This document shows, piece after piece, positions 26,176 through 35,581 of a stretch of 45,041 nucleotides of DNA. Origin of the DNA: Maribacter sp. (GTDB lineage: Bacteria > Bacteroidota > Bacteroidia > Flavobacteriales > Flavobacteriaceae); the NCBI GenBank assembly GCA_024643345.1, contig JAHENB010000023.1, positions 1-45,041 on the forward strand, given 5' to 3'. The notes under the pieces were generated by a model. It did not search any database, had not been told where the DNA came from, and saw only the letters and a list, made by a program, of their open reading frames with translations. Position 1 is the stretch's first letter. Each line of letters begins with the position of its first letter. A program made the translations under genes and the position numbers.

Positions 26176-27606
26176 TTAGAACAATAGGGGGATTACAAAT
26201 TGAAACATCAAAATAAGGATTACCGAAGCGATCAGGTTGAGTATAATGCCAACCCTTGCCATCTCGTGCACTTTGATATAGCCACTTGCAAAAACGATCG
26301 CATTCGGCGGTGTCGCCATTGGTAGCATAAAGGCACAGCTGCTGGCCATGGTCACGGGGATCAACAGGTACACTATGGGGAGTCCCAATCCCAATGCGAT
26401 GCCCGCTACCACGGGTGCCAAAACGGCCACTAAGGCCACATTGCTCATTAATTCGGTCATGAAAAGCATCAACACGATCAATAGGGAAGCTGTGAGCAGA
26501 ACGCTGATCTCGCTCGAGGCTATGGCATTGGCCACTAAATCAACAATGCCGCTCACCTGCATGGCTTCGGCCAGGGCCAAACCGCCACCGAACAATATCA
26601 AAATGCCCCAAGCCAATTTTTGTGTATCCTTCCATTCGATGAGAAAATCGCCCTTTTTCAAATTATAGGGTATCGTGAACATGGCCACCGCCGCCATCAT
26701 ACTGATCATGGTATCGTTCAGTTTTAAACCTGGAAAGATATCATTGATCACGGTTCGAAATATCCACAAAAATACGGTGACCCCAAAGATGGCCATAACC
26801 ATTTTTTCCTTCCCCGACATGGGGCCCAATTTTTGGAGCTCGTCATGAATCACTTCTTTTGAGGCGGTAAATTTCAATTGTCGGCTGGGGTACATCAATT
26901 TTACCAAAACCAGATAGGAGATTGCGATCAGAACAATAGAAAAGGGTACGCCGATGACCATCCATTTCAAAAAAGAGATCTCAATGTTGTACTGGTTTTC
27001 CAAAAGCCCGATCATCACCGAATTCGGAGGTGTGCCGATTACCGTAGCTATACCTCCCGCATTGGCCGCAAAGGCAATACCCAGCATCACGCTGAGCGAA
27101 AAATTTTGATCGCTCTTCGTGAAACCATCCTCGTCGTTCACCAACAGTCCAATCACGGACATGGCGATGGGCAACATTACCACCGCAGTGGCCGTATTGC
27201 TGATCCACATGCTCAAACTGGCCGTGGCGATCATGAACCCCAAAATTACTTTGTTGGGTGTGGTACCGGTGAGTTTAATGATGTTCAGGGCAATTCGCTT
27301 GTGCAGGTTTACCTTTTCAAGGGCCAAAGCCAGTACAAAGCCGCCGAAAAATAAAAAAACAATCGGACTGCCGTAATTTGCACCGACATTGTCTATGGGC
27401 ATGACTTTCAATAAGGGGAACAAAAACAAAGGTAAGAGGGCGGTCACCGAAATGGAGACCGCTTCAGAAATCCACCAAACGATCATCCAAAGGGCCACCG
27501 CAATAACCGTATCCCCGGCTTCTGAGACCAATTCGAATGGGAGATTGTTCACTAAAAGAAAGAGCAACGGACCCAAAAAAAGGCCCAATTTTTGACTAAG
27601 TGGCAT
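26176..27606 (-). CDS. DASS/SLC13 sodium:dicarboxylate (or sulfate) symporter
   Basis: 476 residues with about eleven hydrophobic segments. The two sodium/substrate signatures of the family are present: SNTATAVVMLPI in the first half, and MSNVALVAVLAPV, where Val replaces the usual Thr, in the second half. The C-terminal MATPPNAIVFASGY is typical of the INDY-like branch. It should import C4-dicarboxylates (succinate, malate, fumarate) with Na+; sulfate is less likely. Length is normal. It lies downstream of the PSD1 operon on the same strand with a 119-bp gap, probably as a separate unit. Confidence 0.92.
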   Translation of the reverse strand: MPLSQKLGLFLGPLLFLLVNNLPFELVSEAGDTVIAVALWMIVWWISEAVSISVTALLPLFLFPLLKVMPIDNVGANYGSPIVFLFFGGFVLALALEKVNLHKRIALNIIKLTGTTPNKVILGFMIATASLSMWISNTATAVVMLPIAMSVIGLLVNDEDGFTKSDQNFSLSVMLGIAFAANAGGIATVIGTPPNSVMIGLLENQYNIEISFLKWMVIGVPFSIVLIAISYLVLVKLMYPSRQLKFTASKEVIHDELQKLGPMSGKEKMVMAIFGVTVFLWIFRTVINDIFPGLKLNDTMISMMAAVAMFTIPYNLKKGDFLIEWKDTQKLAWGILILFGGGLALAEAMQVSGIVDLVANAIASSEISVLLTASLLIVLMLFMTELMSNVALVAVLAPVVAGIALGLGLPIVYLLIPVTMASSCAFMLPMATPPNAIVFASGYIKVHEMARVGIILNLIASVILILMFQFVIPLLF

Positions 27607-27725
27607 AGTGGTTGATTCGTGGGTCTAAGCTATGTTTTTTCCCGCGGTTTTAAAAATTTAAAAGCAATTTCGCCCTGTATGCCTTTTGCCCCACTTCCTG
27701 CCGACGCTTCACGATTTTTTACAAT

Positions 27726-29120
27726 TCAGTAGATTATCGAATCGGAAGCGATCGGTGGCAGCACATAGTTGCCATAATCGATTTGTATGTGATCTTGCTG
27801 AAGTTTCCGTGGACCTTCAGTGGCTAACGGGGTATCAAAGACATAGGCCTTTTCCAAGTGTTCAAGGGCCAATAAGGCGTGTAGGTTTGCAGCATCGAAT
27901 TTGGAACTGCTGAGGTTGATCGATTTTAAATTTTTCAAAGCGGAAAGTTTTAAGACCGTTGACCCCGAAATCGCGGTATGGTCCAATTTTAGAACCGTCA
28001 AGTTAGGGAGTAGGGCCAGTTTTCCTATGATGCTATCGGTGATTTGGGTGCCCCCTAGGTCGAGCACCGCGATCTGTTCCTTTAGGGCAAGCAAAAAAGG
28101 AAAATCGGCATCCGAAAAGTCGGGCCGGTTCAGGCAGGAAAATTTAAGGAAGGAAGTGTTCTTATTGAGGGGATCGACATGGATGCCCATTGCCTTTATC
28201 TTACTTATACTATCGACCGGAGCGGAGGGGATGGCAATATCGGGGTACGTTTCATTGGGCCGTTGCGGAAAAAAATCAAGAAAAAGCTCCTTTTTAAGCC
28301 CAGTTTCTTTGATCGACTTGTCGAAAGGATGCCCTATGTCGATCCAGGCGGCCACCAAATCGATTTCAGCTTTGGTGGGCTGTGTTTTGTCTTTTGGGGG
28401 CATATGGTCCTCATCGTTTTTAGGAAGGCGCATTCGTTTCACCAATTCGCTTTCAGCGGCATTTTCGGCTACCAAAACGTTGCCGTTTTCGCCGCCCTCC
28501 AATATGGTTTCAGGGGTTTGCAATTGCAGTTCCCCTTTCTTTTTTTTGGGGTTGTGGCAACTGACACATCGGTTATTGAGTATCGGTTGGATCACTTCCC
28601 CGAACAACTGCGCCTCCTCCCAATTCTCCTCGGTCAGGGCAATGGGCATTTCTTCGAAAGTGGGTATCCCCAGGGCCAACTTCACCGAATGGGGCAGGGG
28701 TTCAACCAGGTAATCTTCCCCGTGCGTGATCAGGCCTCCCTGGTGGCCCGTGATGGAAATCAAAACAAAAAATACCGATGAAAGCATCAAAAGCGGAATT
28801 TTTTGCAGCCAGTTCAAAGACCATGCCGGCGCAAGACGTACATAGATCATTAGGGAAAAAAGTGCGGTACCCATGCCCAACCAAAGGTGCCATTTCACGG
28901 TTTCAAAGGCATAGCCCTCTCCCAAATACTGCAAATATCCGGTAATGCAGGCCAGCAGCGCGCTGATAAAGCCCCATAAAAAAATGAGGGGCAGTACTTT
29001 GGAAAGCTCTTTTTTCCTCCGGTCGTGCCAGATCAATAAAAGTCCCAGTATCAAAAAGCCGATGGGCAAGTGCACCAAGATCGGATGGAGACGGCCCAAT
29101 AGTTGTTTCAATACTTCCAT
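27726..29120 (-). CDS. DUF2231 membrane/cytochrome c-type/leucine-rich protein
   Basis: 464 residues with three parts. The DUF2231-like N-terminus has four membrane segments (about 12-130) and begins with the typical LHPILVHLPIGF. A planctomycete-type cytochrome c domain (about 170-260) has a haem site CVSCH (Cys185, Cys188, His189). The C-terminal region (about 330-430) resembles leucine-rich repeats (LDLGGTQITDS, LKLDHTAIS, INLSSSKFD). It is the third gene of the PSD1-DUF1501 operon, 11 bases after DUF1501, and could be its membrane-bound electron acceptor or scaffold. Domains are clear; the overall role is unknown. Confidence 0.85.
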   Translation of the reverse strand: MEVLKQLLGRLHPILVHLPIGFLILGLLLIWHDRRKKELSKVLPLIFLWGFISALLACITGYLQYLGEGYAFETVKWHLWLGMGTALFSLMIYVRLAPAWSLNWLQKIPLLMLSSVFFVLISITGHQGGLITHGEDYLVEPLPHSVKLALGIPTFEEMPIALTEENWEEAQLFGEVIQPILNNRCVSCHNPKKKKGELQLQTPETILEGGENGNVLVAENAAESELVKRMRLPKNDEDHMPPKDKTQPTKAEIDLVAAWIDIGHPFDKSIKETGLKKELFLDFFPQRPNETYPDIAIPSAPVDSISKIKAMGIHVDPLNKNTSFLKFSCLNRPDFSDADFPFLLALKEQIAVLDLGGTQITDSIIGKLALLPNLTVLKLDHTAISGSTVLKLSALKNLKSINLSSSKFDAANLHALLALEHLEKAYVFDTPLATEGPRKLQQDHIQIDYGNYVLPPIASDSIIY

Positions 29121-29131
29121 AAAAAGTTGGT

Positions 29132-30640
29132 TTATGCCAATATCTCCTTGATAACGGCTCCTTCCACATCGGTCAATCGAAAGGGCCTTCCCTGAAATTC
29201 AAAGGTAAACTGCTCATGATCGAAGCCCAATACATGTAAAATAGTGGCGTGAATATCGTGTACCGATACCCTACCGTCGACTCCGGCGAAGCCAATGGCA
29301 TCGGTTTGCCCATGTGAGGCACCTTTTTTGATGCCCCCTCCGGCCATCCACATGGTAAAAGCGTCTCCATGGTGGTCCCGGCCCTTAAAGCCCATTTTTT
29401 TGCCTTCACGGTTTTCCTGCATCGGGGTACGGCCAAATTCGCCCCCCCAGACCACTAGGGTTTCTTCCAACAATCCCCTTTGTTTTAAATCGAGCAAAAG
29501 GGCGGTCATCGGTCGGTCTATTTCCCTACACTTGTTGCGAAGGCCCAGATCTACCGCATTGTCGTGGTCTGTTCCGTGGCTGTCCCAGCCCCAATCGAAG
29601 AGTTGCACGAATCGCACCCCTTGTTCCACGAGTTTTCTGGCCAACAGGCAATTGTTGGCAAAGGATTCCTTGCCCGGTTCAACCCCGTACATTTGTTTGA
29701 TATGCTCCGGTTCGTTGTTGATGTTCATCACTTCTGGTACGGCGATCTGCATGCGATAGGCCATTTCATATTGGTTGATCCTAGCCAGGATTTCGGGATC
29801 CGCATATTTGGCGTATTCATCCTTGTTGATTTGGTTGATGGCATCGATGGTCTGTTTCTTCAGGTTCCTCGAAATGCCCTCTGGGTCTTCTATGTACAGT
29901 ACGGGGTCACCTTGTGACCGGCATTGCACGCCTTGGTACACCGAAGGCAAAAATCCACTGCCCCAGACACTTTTACCGGCATCGGGGGTTTTTCCGCCCG
30001 AGGTCAATACGACAAAACCGGGCAGGTTCTGGTTTTCGGATCCCAGCCCATAGGTTACCCAAGATCCGATACTGGGCCTTCCCAATCTGGGACTTCCCGT
30101 GTGCATGAACAATTGTGCCGGGCCATGGTTGAACTGATCGGTATGCACGGCCTTTAAAAAAGCGACCTCATCGATGACCTTCTTGAAATGTGGCAAATTG
30201 TCCGAAACCCAATGGCCCGATTCGCCCACTTGGGAAAATTCGGCCTGTGGACCCAATAATTTTGGGGTGCCCCTGATAAAGGCGAATTTTTTGCCCTCCA
30301 ATAATGATTGTGGACAAGGCTGGTCGTGCAATTTCCGCAGTTCCGGTTTGTAGTCGAACATTTCCAACTGGGAAGGTGCCCCGGCCATATGCAGGTAAAT
30401 GATGTTCTTTACTTTAGAATCGAAAGGGGGCGCCATAGTGGCCAGCGGATTAAGGTCGCGGTCTGAAAAGGCCATTTTCATTCCCTTCTGTTCATTTTTG
30501 AGGGGATCACAGCCCAGAAAAAAAGAGCCCAAGGCCAAACCGCCCATGCCCGACGCGCATTGCTTTATAAAGTGCCTGCGGGTCTGGGCCTCGAGTTCAC
30601 GTCTTATTTTCTCCTTGATCAACCGTTCCATATTATCCAT
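29132..30640 (-). CDS. DUF1501 secreted protein (Tat substrate)
   Basis: 502 residues. The N-terminus has a twin-arginine motif TRRHFIK (Arg21-Arg22) followed by a hydrophobic stretch and LGC (Cys44), so it is exported folded by Tat, perhaps as a lipoprotein. DUF1501 proteins share the alkaline phosphatase/sulfatase fold. Conserved-looking metal or active-site regions here are IYLHMAGAPSQLEMFDYKP, FDWGWDSHG, WGGEFGRTP and GRDHHGDAF. No enzymatic activity is established for the family as far as I know. Its start overlaps the PSD1 stop (TGATG). Confidence 0.9.
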   Translation of the reverse strand: MDNMERLIKEKIRRELEAQTRRHFIKQCASGMGGLALGSFFLGCDPLKNEQKGMKMAFSDRDLNPLATMAPPFDSKVKNIIYLHMAGAPSQLEMFDYKPELRKLHDQPCPQSLLEGKKFAFIRGTPKLLGPQAEFSQVGESGHWVSDNLPHFKKVIDEVAFLKAVHTDQFNHGPAQLFMHTGSPRLGRPSIGSWVTYGLGSENQNLPGFVVLTSGGKTPDAGKSVWGSGFLPSVYQGVQCRSQGDPVLYIEDPEGISRNLKKQTIDAINQINKDEYAKYADPEILARINQYEMAYRMQIAVPEVMNINNEPEHIKQMYGVEPGKESFANNCLLARKLVEQGVRFVQLFDWGWDSHGTDHDNAVDLGLRNKCREIDRPMTALLLDLKQRGLLEETLVVWGGEFGRTPMQENREGKKMGFKGRDHHGDAFTMWMAGGGIKKGASHGQTDAIGFAGVDGRVSVHDIHATILHVLGFDHEQFTFEFQGRPFRLTDVEGAVIKEILA

Positions 30641-33375
30641 CAGGCCTTGCTTAAAAATTCATCTAGGTTCATGATTGCATTCGCCACCACGGTCAGGGCC
30701 GCCAAATGGGGGCTCTTGTCTTTCCCGAAATTTGGGAATGCTTTTTTCGTGGCCGCATTACTTTGGAATTCCGAGAGGGAGGTTTCGTACAAACGCCTCA
30801 GGATTTCCAATTTTTCAGGGGCGATTTTCGTAAAGGTGGCCTTTTCATACCCGAAGGCGATGCCCCGATCGATATCCAAGGCCTGCATCTTCAGGGCCAA
30901 GTGGTAGGCGGCTTCCAAATATACCGGATCGTTCAGGGTTACCAAGGCCTGCAATGGGGTATTGGTCACTGTGCGCCTAATGGTGCACACTTCGCGGCTC
31001 CCCGCATCGAAGGTGATGAAGGAAGGGTACGGACTGGTGCGCTTCAGATAGGTGTACACCGCCCTACGAAACTTGTCCTCGCCTTTGCTTTCGACCCATT
31101 GTTCCCCGCTATAAACCGACTGCCATACCTTCTCGGGTTGGGGCGGCATCACCCCGGGGCCGTACATTTTATCGCTCAAAAGGCCGGATACGGCCAAAGC
31201 TTGGTCGCGAATTTGCTCTGCGCCCAATCTTTGGCGTGGTCCCCTAGCATACCACTGGTTTTCCGGATCAATCTGGTAAGTTGCTGCATCGGTTGCCGAA
31301 CTTTGTCGGTAAGTGCCCGACATGACGATGTCTTTGATCAAGGCCTTCATGCTCCAAGCATGCTCGTTCATCAATCGTAAAGCCAACCAATCTAAAAGTG
31401 CGGGATGCGAAGGGGGATCTGATTGTGTCCCCATATCTTCTATAGTGGCCACTATACCCCTGCCAAACAGCTGATGCCACACCCTGTTCACTAATGTTCG
31501 GGCGGTCAATGGATTTTGATCGCTGGTGATCCATTGTGCCAATCCCAATCTGTTCTTGGGCCAGGCAACTTCCCATGCGTTCAGCACGGCCGGCGTTTTG
31601 ACTTCCACCGTGTCTGATTTCAATTGCCAATTTCCCCTTTCGAACATTTGTGTGGTTCGTTGCATGTATTCGGGATTTTCCACCACGATCGGAAATTCGG
31701 GGACTTTGGTGTTCAAGACCTTCAAAAAGGTATTTTCCATGGCTTTATAACCTGGCTTTCCCATGCCCGGCAAATCTTCCAAAAAAGCGGCCCAGACCAT
31801 AAAACTGGTTGCGGTTTCGGGCGCTATCGCGTTGTTTTGGGCTTCGATATAAAGATCGATCTTGCCATTGGTTTTTTTAAAGGGGACCTTTTCGATCACA
31901 CGGCCGTTGGTCTTATCGATCGTGAACTGGGAAAGGATCTCTCCCTTTGCATCGTCTTTTCTAATGGTGATTTTGCTACCGTTGTTGCCCGACCAATAGC
32001 TAAGATACATGGCACTTGCATTATTGGTGTAGACGTTTTTTAGGAGGGCGGAACCCTTGTTCCAAAGGGCCAGCCATTTGGTGTCGGCCAGCTCCCCATT
32101 GGTGAATTCCTCACAGTTATGGAGCTGGTATTTCGGCTCCATATGGGTCAAGAAATTTTTATAGGCCTTTGCGGTTTTGGCATTGCCATGCTCGGCCACC
32201 CAAGTATTGATCTGATCAACCTCTTTTTGTACTTCCGGGCCGTACATGCGAACATTGGGCTCTTCACCCGGCGTATCCTCATCTCGGGAATTGTTGAAGA
32301 AGGCCATTGCATTGTAGTACTCCTCGTGCTTAATGGGGTCGTAAGGGTGGCTATGGCACTGCACGCAACCGATCGTGGTGCTTTGCCAAACCTCGAAAGT
32401 GGTATTGGTGCGGTCGATCACCGTCGCGACCCTGAACTCTTCATCGTCTGTGCCCCCTTCATCGTTGTTCATGGTGTTCCTGTGGAACGCGGTCGCGATG
32501 AGTTGGTCTACCGAAGGGTCGGGCAAGAGGTCGCCTGCAAGCTGTTCCGTCGTAAATTGGTCGTAGGGCATGTCTTGGTTCAAGGCCCTGATTACCCAAT
32601 CTCGGTAGGGCCACATGCTGCGGCCCAAGTCCTTTTCATAGCCTTTGGTGTCGGCATAACGCGCCAGATCTAGCCACCAACTGGCCCACTTTTCGCCATA
32701 ACCGGACTGGGCCAATAAGGTATCTACATAGGTTTCATAGGTGATTTCACTTGTGGTAAAGGCATCGAACAGGTTTTGATCGGGCGGGAGGCCGGTAAGA
32801 TCCAAGGCCAACCTTCTGGCGATGATGTTGGGCGGTGCCTCGGCATTGGGCCTAAGTGGTTGCCCCTCCATTCGGGCCAAAACGAAAAGATCGATATCAT
32901 TTTTTAAAAACGGCGAGGCTGTTCCGGTGCTGAAACCGGCTTCCTGGGATACCACGGGCAGGGGCACTTTTTCGGGGAGGGTATAGGCCCAATGTTCGCC
33001 CCATTCGGCCCCCTGATCGATCCAGCGCTCCAAAAGTTCGATTTCGGCATCGGAAAGCTTTGGTTTTTGATAGGGCATCCTCAGTTCAGGATCCTCCTCC
33101 CTCAATCGTCTGATCAATTCGCTGCCCGATCCGTTTCCCGGTATGATGGCGCTTTTGCCCGATTCGGCCACGCCCATCGCCTCGGCTTCAAATAGGAAAC
33201 TCAGGCCCGAATTCTTTTTCACCCCCCCGTGGCAGGCGATACAATTTTTATTAAGGATGGGCTTGATATCGGCGCTAAAATCGACTTTTTCGGCAGGCTT
33301 CAATACACGCCATAGGTACATGGCCATCAGTATGGTCGCCAATAGAAGGATACCGGAACCCGTTTTCTTGTTCAT
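30640..33375 (-). CDS. PSD1-type cytochrome c protein (DUF1549/DUF1553)
   Basis: 911 residues. A membrane anchor (about 7-24) is followed by a PSCyt1 haem domain with CIACH (Cys45, Cys48, His49), then DUF1549 (about 150-370; RLALDLTGLPP and WASWWLDLARYADTKGYE) and DUF1553 (about 600-880; RTLVNRVWHQLFGRGIV and TPLQALVTLNDP). A jelly-roll-like segment of about 200 residues lies between. Such proteins, first defined in planctomycetes, always pair with DUF1501. Their link to breakdown of complex glycans is suggested by genome context only. It is the first gene of the operon, with a good promoter at 33410-33441. Confidence 0.92.
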   Translation of the reverse strand: MNKKTGSGILLLATILMAMYLWRVLKPAEKVDFSADIKPILNKNCIACHGGVKKNSGLSFLFEAEAMGVAESGKSAIIPGNGSGSELIRRLREEDPELRMPYQKPKLSDAEIELLERWIDQGAEWGEHWAYTLPEKVPLPVVSQEAGFSTGTASPFLKNDIDLFVLARMEGQPLRPNAEAPPNIIARRLALDLTGLPPDQNLFDAFTTSEITYETYVDTLLAQSGYGEKWASWWLDLARYADTKGYEKDLGRSMWPYRDWVIRALNQDMPYDQFTTEQLAGDLLPDPSVDQLIATAFHRNTMNNDEGGTDDEEFRVATVIDRTNTTFEVWQSTTIGCVQCHSHPYDPIKHEEYYNAMAFFNNSRDEDTPGEEPNVRMYGPEVQKEVDQINTWVAEHGNAKTAKAYKNFLTHMEPKYQLHNCEEFTNGELADTKWLALWNKGSALLKNVYTNNASAMYLSYWSGNNGSKITIRKDDAKGEILSQFTIDKTNGRVIEKVPFKKTNGKIDLYIEAQNNAIAPETATSFMVWAAFLEDLPGMGKPGYKAMENTFLKVLNTKVPEFPIVVENPEYMQRTTQMFERGNWQLKSDTVEVKTPAVLNAWEVAWPKNRLGLAQWITSDQNPLTARTLVNRVWHQLFGRGIVATIEDMGTQSDPPSHPALLDWLALRLMNEHAWSMKALIKDIVMSGTYRQSSATDAATYQIDPENQWYARGPRQRLGAEQIRDQALAVSGLLSDKMYGPGVMPPQPEKVWQSVYSGEQWVESKGEDKFRRAVYTYLKRTSPYPSFITFDAGSREVCTIRRTVTNTPLQALVTLNDPVYLEAAYHLALKMQALDIDRGIAFGYEKATFTKIAPEKLEILRRLYETSLSEFQSNAATKKAFPNFGKDKSPHLAALTVVANAIMNLDEFLSKA

Positions 33376-33409
33376 ATCGGAATGCCATAGCGAAGGTTGC
33401 TACCGCACC

Positions 33410-33441
33410 TAAATATAGGGAATTTTGGGGCTATGAGGCAA
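33410..33441 (-). promoter_or_regulatory. Promoter of the PSD1 operon
   Basis: TTG (33441-33439), a 21-base spacer and TATATTTA (33417-33410) on the minus strand; one base off the consensus, 35 bases before the start codon. Confidence 0.55.
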
Positions 33442-33472
33442 TAGTGCCAAAAAAGCGCAATAACTGTTTTCT

Positions 33473-35164
33473 TTATGGGTTCAACACCACCATTTTCAAA
33501 TCCCCATCGACCACTACCTTGATCAGGTCGTGATTGGCTAAGGCCTTCATGGACTTGTCCCACTTTTTGCCGCTCAAGGCCGCTTCCGATTTGAGCGTGC
33601 CGAGCTCCATTTTTCCAACCGGTTTTAAGAGGGCCAAAATGGCCTTTTCTTCCTCGCTCAGCTCTACGGCTTTCTTTTCGGGCCGCATCTGGGGAAAGAA
33701 AAGCACTTCCTGTATCGAGGCATTGTTGGTCAATAACATCACCAGACGGTCGATGCCGATGCCGATGCCGGAGGTCGGGGGCATGCCATATTCGAGTGCG
33801 CGAAGAAAATCCTGATCGATGAACATGGCCTCATCATCGCCTTTTTCCGAGAGTTTCAATTGGTCCTCGAACCGCTCGCGCTGTTCAATCGGGTCGTTGA
33901 GCTCTGAATAGGCGTTCGCGATTTCCTTGCCGTTCGCGATCAGTTCAAAACGCTCGGTAAGGTCCGGATTGCTGCGGTGTTCCTTGGTCAACGGACTCAT
34001 CTCTTTGGGGTAATCGATAATGAATGTGGGCTGTATATAATGGTGTTCGCATTTTTCCCCGAAGATTTCATCGATCAATTTGCCCACGCCCATGGTCTCG
34101 TCCACTTCAATATGCAGGGCTTTGGCCACTTCCCGAAGTTGCACCTCGCCCATACCGGCCACCTCATATCCGGTATGTATTTTAATGGCCTCCAAAATGG
34201 GTACCCTCGGATAGGGCGCCTTGAATTCGATTTCGTGCTGGCCCACCTTTACCTTGGTGCTGCCATTGGCATCGATGGCCACTTTTTCGAGCAACTGCTC
34301 GGTGGTGTCCATCATCCAATGGTAATCTTTATAGGCCACGTAGAGTTCCATCACGGTGAACTCGGGGTTGTGGGTGCGGTCCATGCCCTCGTTCCTGAAA
34401 TCCTTCGAGAATTCGTAAACCCCATCGAAACCGCCCACGATCAATCTTTTCAGGTACAGTTCGTTGGCGATGCGCAGGTACAGGGGCATGTTCAGCGCAT
34501 TGTGATGGGTCAAAAAAGGCCGAGCCGCTGCCCCGCCCGGAATGGGTTGTAAGATGGGCGTTTCCACTTCCAGATAGCCGCGTTCATTATAGAAATCACG
34601 GATGCTGTTGGTGATCTTGGTGCGTTTGATAAAGGTCTGCTTTACCGAAGGGTTCACGATTAGATCCACGTACCGCTGTCGGTAGCGCAATTCGGGATCG
34701 TTGAATTCGTCAAAGATATGCCCTTCGGCATCCTGTTTCGGCAGGGGCAATGGCCGAAGGGCCTTGCTCAGGATGCTGAAATGTTTCACCATCACCGTTT
34801 TTTCCCCAACCTGGGTGGTGAACAGCTCCCCTTCGATGCCGATGATATCCCCTATATCGAGCAATTTTTTATAGACCTCGTTGTAAAGGACCTTGTCTTC
34901 ACCCGGGCAAATTTCATCCCTGTTGAAATATACCTGCACCCGGCCCGCGCTGTCTTGCAGTTCGGCAAAGGAAGCCTTGCCCTGTATTCTTCTCGACATT
35001 AAGCGACCGGAAATGACCACCTTTTTGCCCTCCAAAAATTTTTCCTTGATCTGCTTGGTGGTATGGTCTACGGGAAAAAGGGGGGCCGGATAGGGGTTGA
35101 TGCCCATCTCCCTTAATTTGACCAATTTCTCCCGTCTAATGATTTCTTGTTCCGAAAGTTGCAT
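33473..35164 (-). CDS. lysS: Lysyl-tRNA synthetase, class II
   Basis: 563 residues. The OB-fold anticodon-binding domain spans about 55-165. The class II core follows, with motif 2 ([14 protein letters not shown]) and motif 3 ([12 protein letters not shown]). The catalytic part ends near residue 500, the usual full length. A further 60 residues (about 503-563; [20 protein letters not shown] onward) look like a small winged-helix domain, a lineage-specific extension in Bacteroidota. It charges tRNA-Lys. It has its own strong promoter (35184-35214). Confidence 0.97.
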   Translation of the reverse strand: MQLSEQEIIRREKLVKLREMGINPYPAPLFPVDHTTKQIKEKFLEGKKVVISGRLMSRRIQGKASFAELQDSAGRVQVYFNRDEICPGEDKVLYNEVYKKLLDIGDIIGIEGELFTTQVGEKTVMVKHFSILSKALRPLPLPKQDAEGHIFDEFNDPELRYRQRYVDLIVNPSVKQTFIKRTKITNSIRDFYNERGYLEVETPILQPIPGGAAARPFLTHHNALNMPLYLRIANELYLKRLIVGGFDGVYEFSKDFRNEGMDRTHNPEFTVMELYVAYKDYHWMMDTTEQLLEKVAIDANGSTKVKVGQHEIEFKAPYPRVPILEAIKIHTGYEVAGMGEVQLREVAKALHIEVDETMGVGKLIDEIFGEKCEHHYIQPTFIIDYPKEMSPLTKEHRSNPDLTERFELIANGKEIANAYSELNDPIEQRERFEDQLKLSEKGDDEAMFIDQDFLRALEYGMPPTSGIGIGIDRLVMLLTNNASIQEVLFFPQMRPEKKAVELSEEEKAILALLKPVGKMELGTLKSEAALSGKKWDKSMKALANHDLIKVVVDGDLKMVVLNP

Positions 35165-35183
35165 CCATTCTTCTTTAAGGCAG

Positions 35184-35214
35184 CAAATATAGGGAGTCTA
35201 AGTGAATGTTTCAA
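35184..35214 (-). promoter_or_regulatory. Promoter of lysS
   Basis: TTG (35214-35212), a 20-base spacer and TATATTTG (35191-35184) on the minus strand; a full consensus match 20 bases before the ATG. Confidence 0.8.
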
Positions 35215-35288
35215 TCTCAAAGATGATCCAATGTTCCCATGAAAAAAAGTATTCCTTTTTTATGTAACAAAAAAAGTGAAACAGCGTC

Positions 35289-35296
35289 TAATTTTG
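35289..35296 (+). promoter_or_regulatory. Candidate -7 box of the YqaE/Pmp3 gene
   Basis: TAATTTTG matches TAnnTTTG, 22 bases before the ATG at 35318. No -33 TTG is seen. Confidence 0.5.
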
Positions 35297-35317
35297 TACA
35301 TCGATCAATCAAAAAAA

Positions 35318-35473
35318 ATGAGCTTTTTAAGAGTGTTATTGGCCATCATCTTTCCGCCCTTGGCGGTCATCGGCAAAGGCTGTGGATCTTTTCTTATCGT
35401 GTTGCTGCTCACCTTCTGTGGGTGGGTGCCGGGCGTCATTGCTGCGCTGGTGATCTTGAACAATCCCAATTAA
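35318..35473 (+). CDS. YqaE/Pmp3 family membrane peptide
   Basis: 51 residues starting at ATG 35318. Earlier in-frame starts lie upstream of the -7 box and are rejected. Two hydrophobic helices (about 4-20 and 24-44), with the family signature LAIIFPPLAVIGKGC and CGWVPGVIAALVIL. Pmp3 proteins are tiny inner-membrane proteins linked to membrane potential and salt or cold stress. The family match is clear; a role here in stress is inferred from relatives. Confidence 0.9.
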   Translation: MSFLRVLLAIIFPPLAVIGKGCGSFLIVLLLTFCGWVPGVIAALVILNNPN

Positions 35474-35552
35474 ACCAACCCTGTTGTTTATTTGTTTGTT
35501 TTGGCCAATGAGCCATGGGCACTGGCCATGTTATTTTACGGTTCGAAGGTTG

Positions 35553-35560
35553 TATATTTG
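35553..35560 (+). promoter_or_regulatory. Candidate -7 box of the lipoprotein-lipB operon
   Basis: TATATTTG, 21 bases before the start codon at 35582. The -33 element is weak. Confidence 0.5.
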
Positions 35561-35581
35561 CCCTAACAAACATTATTAGCT

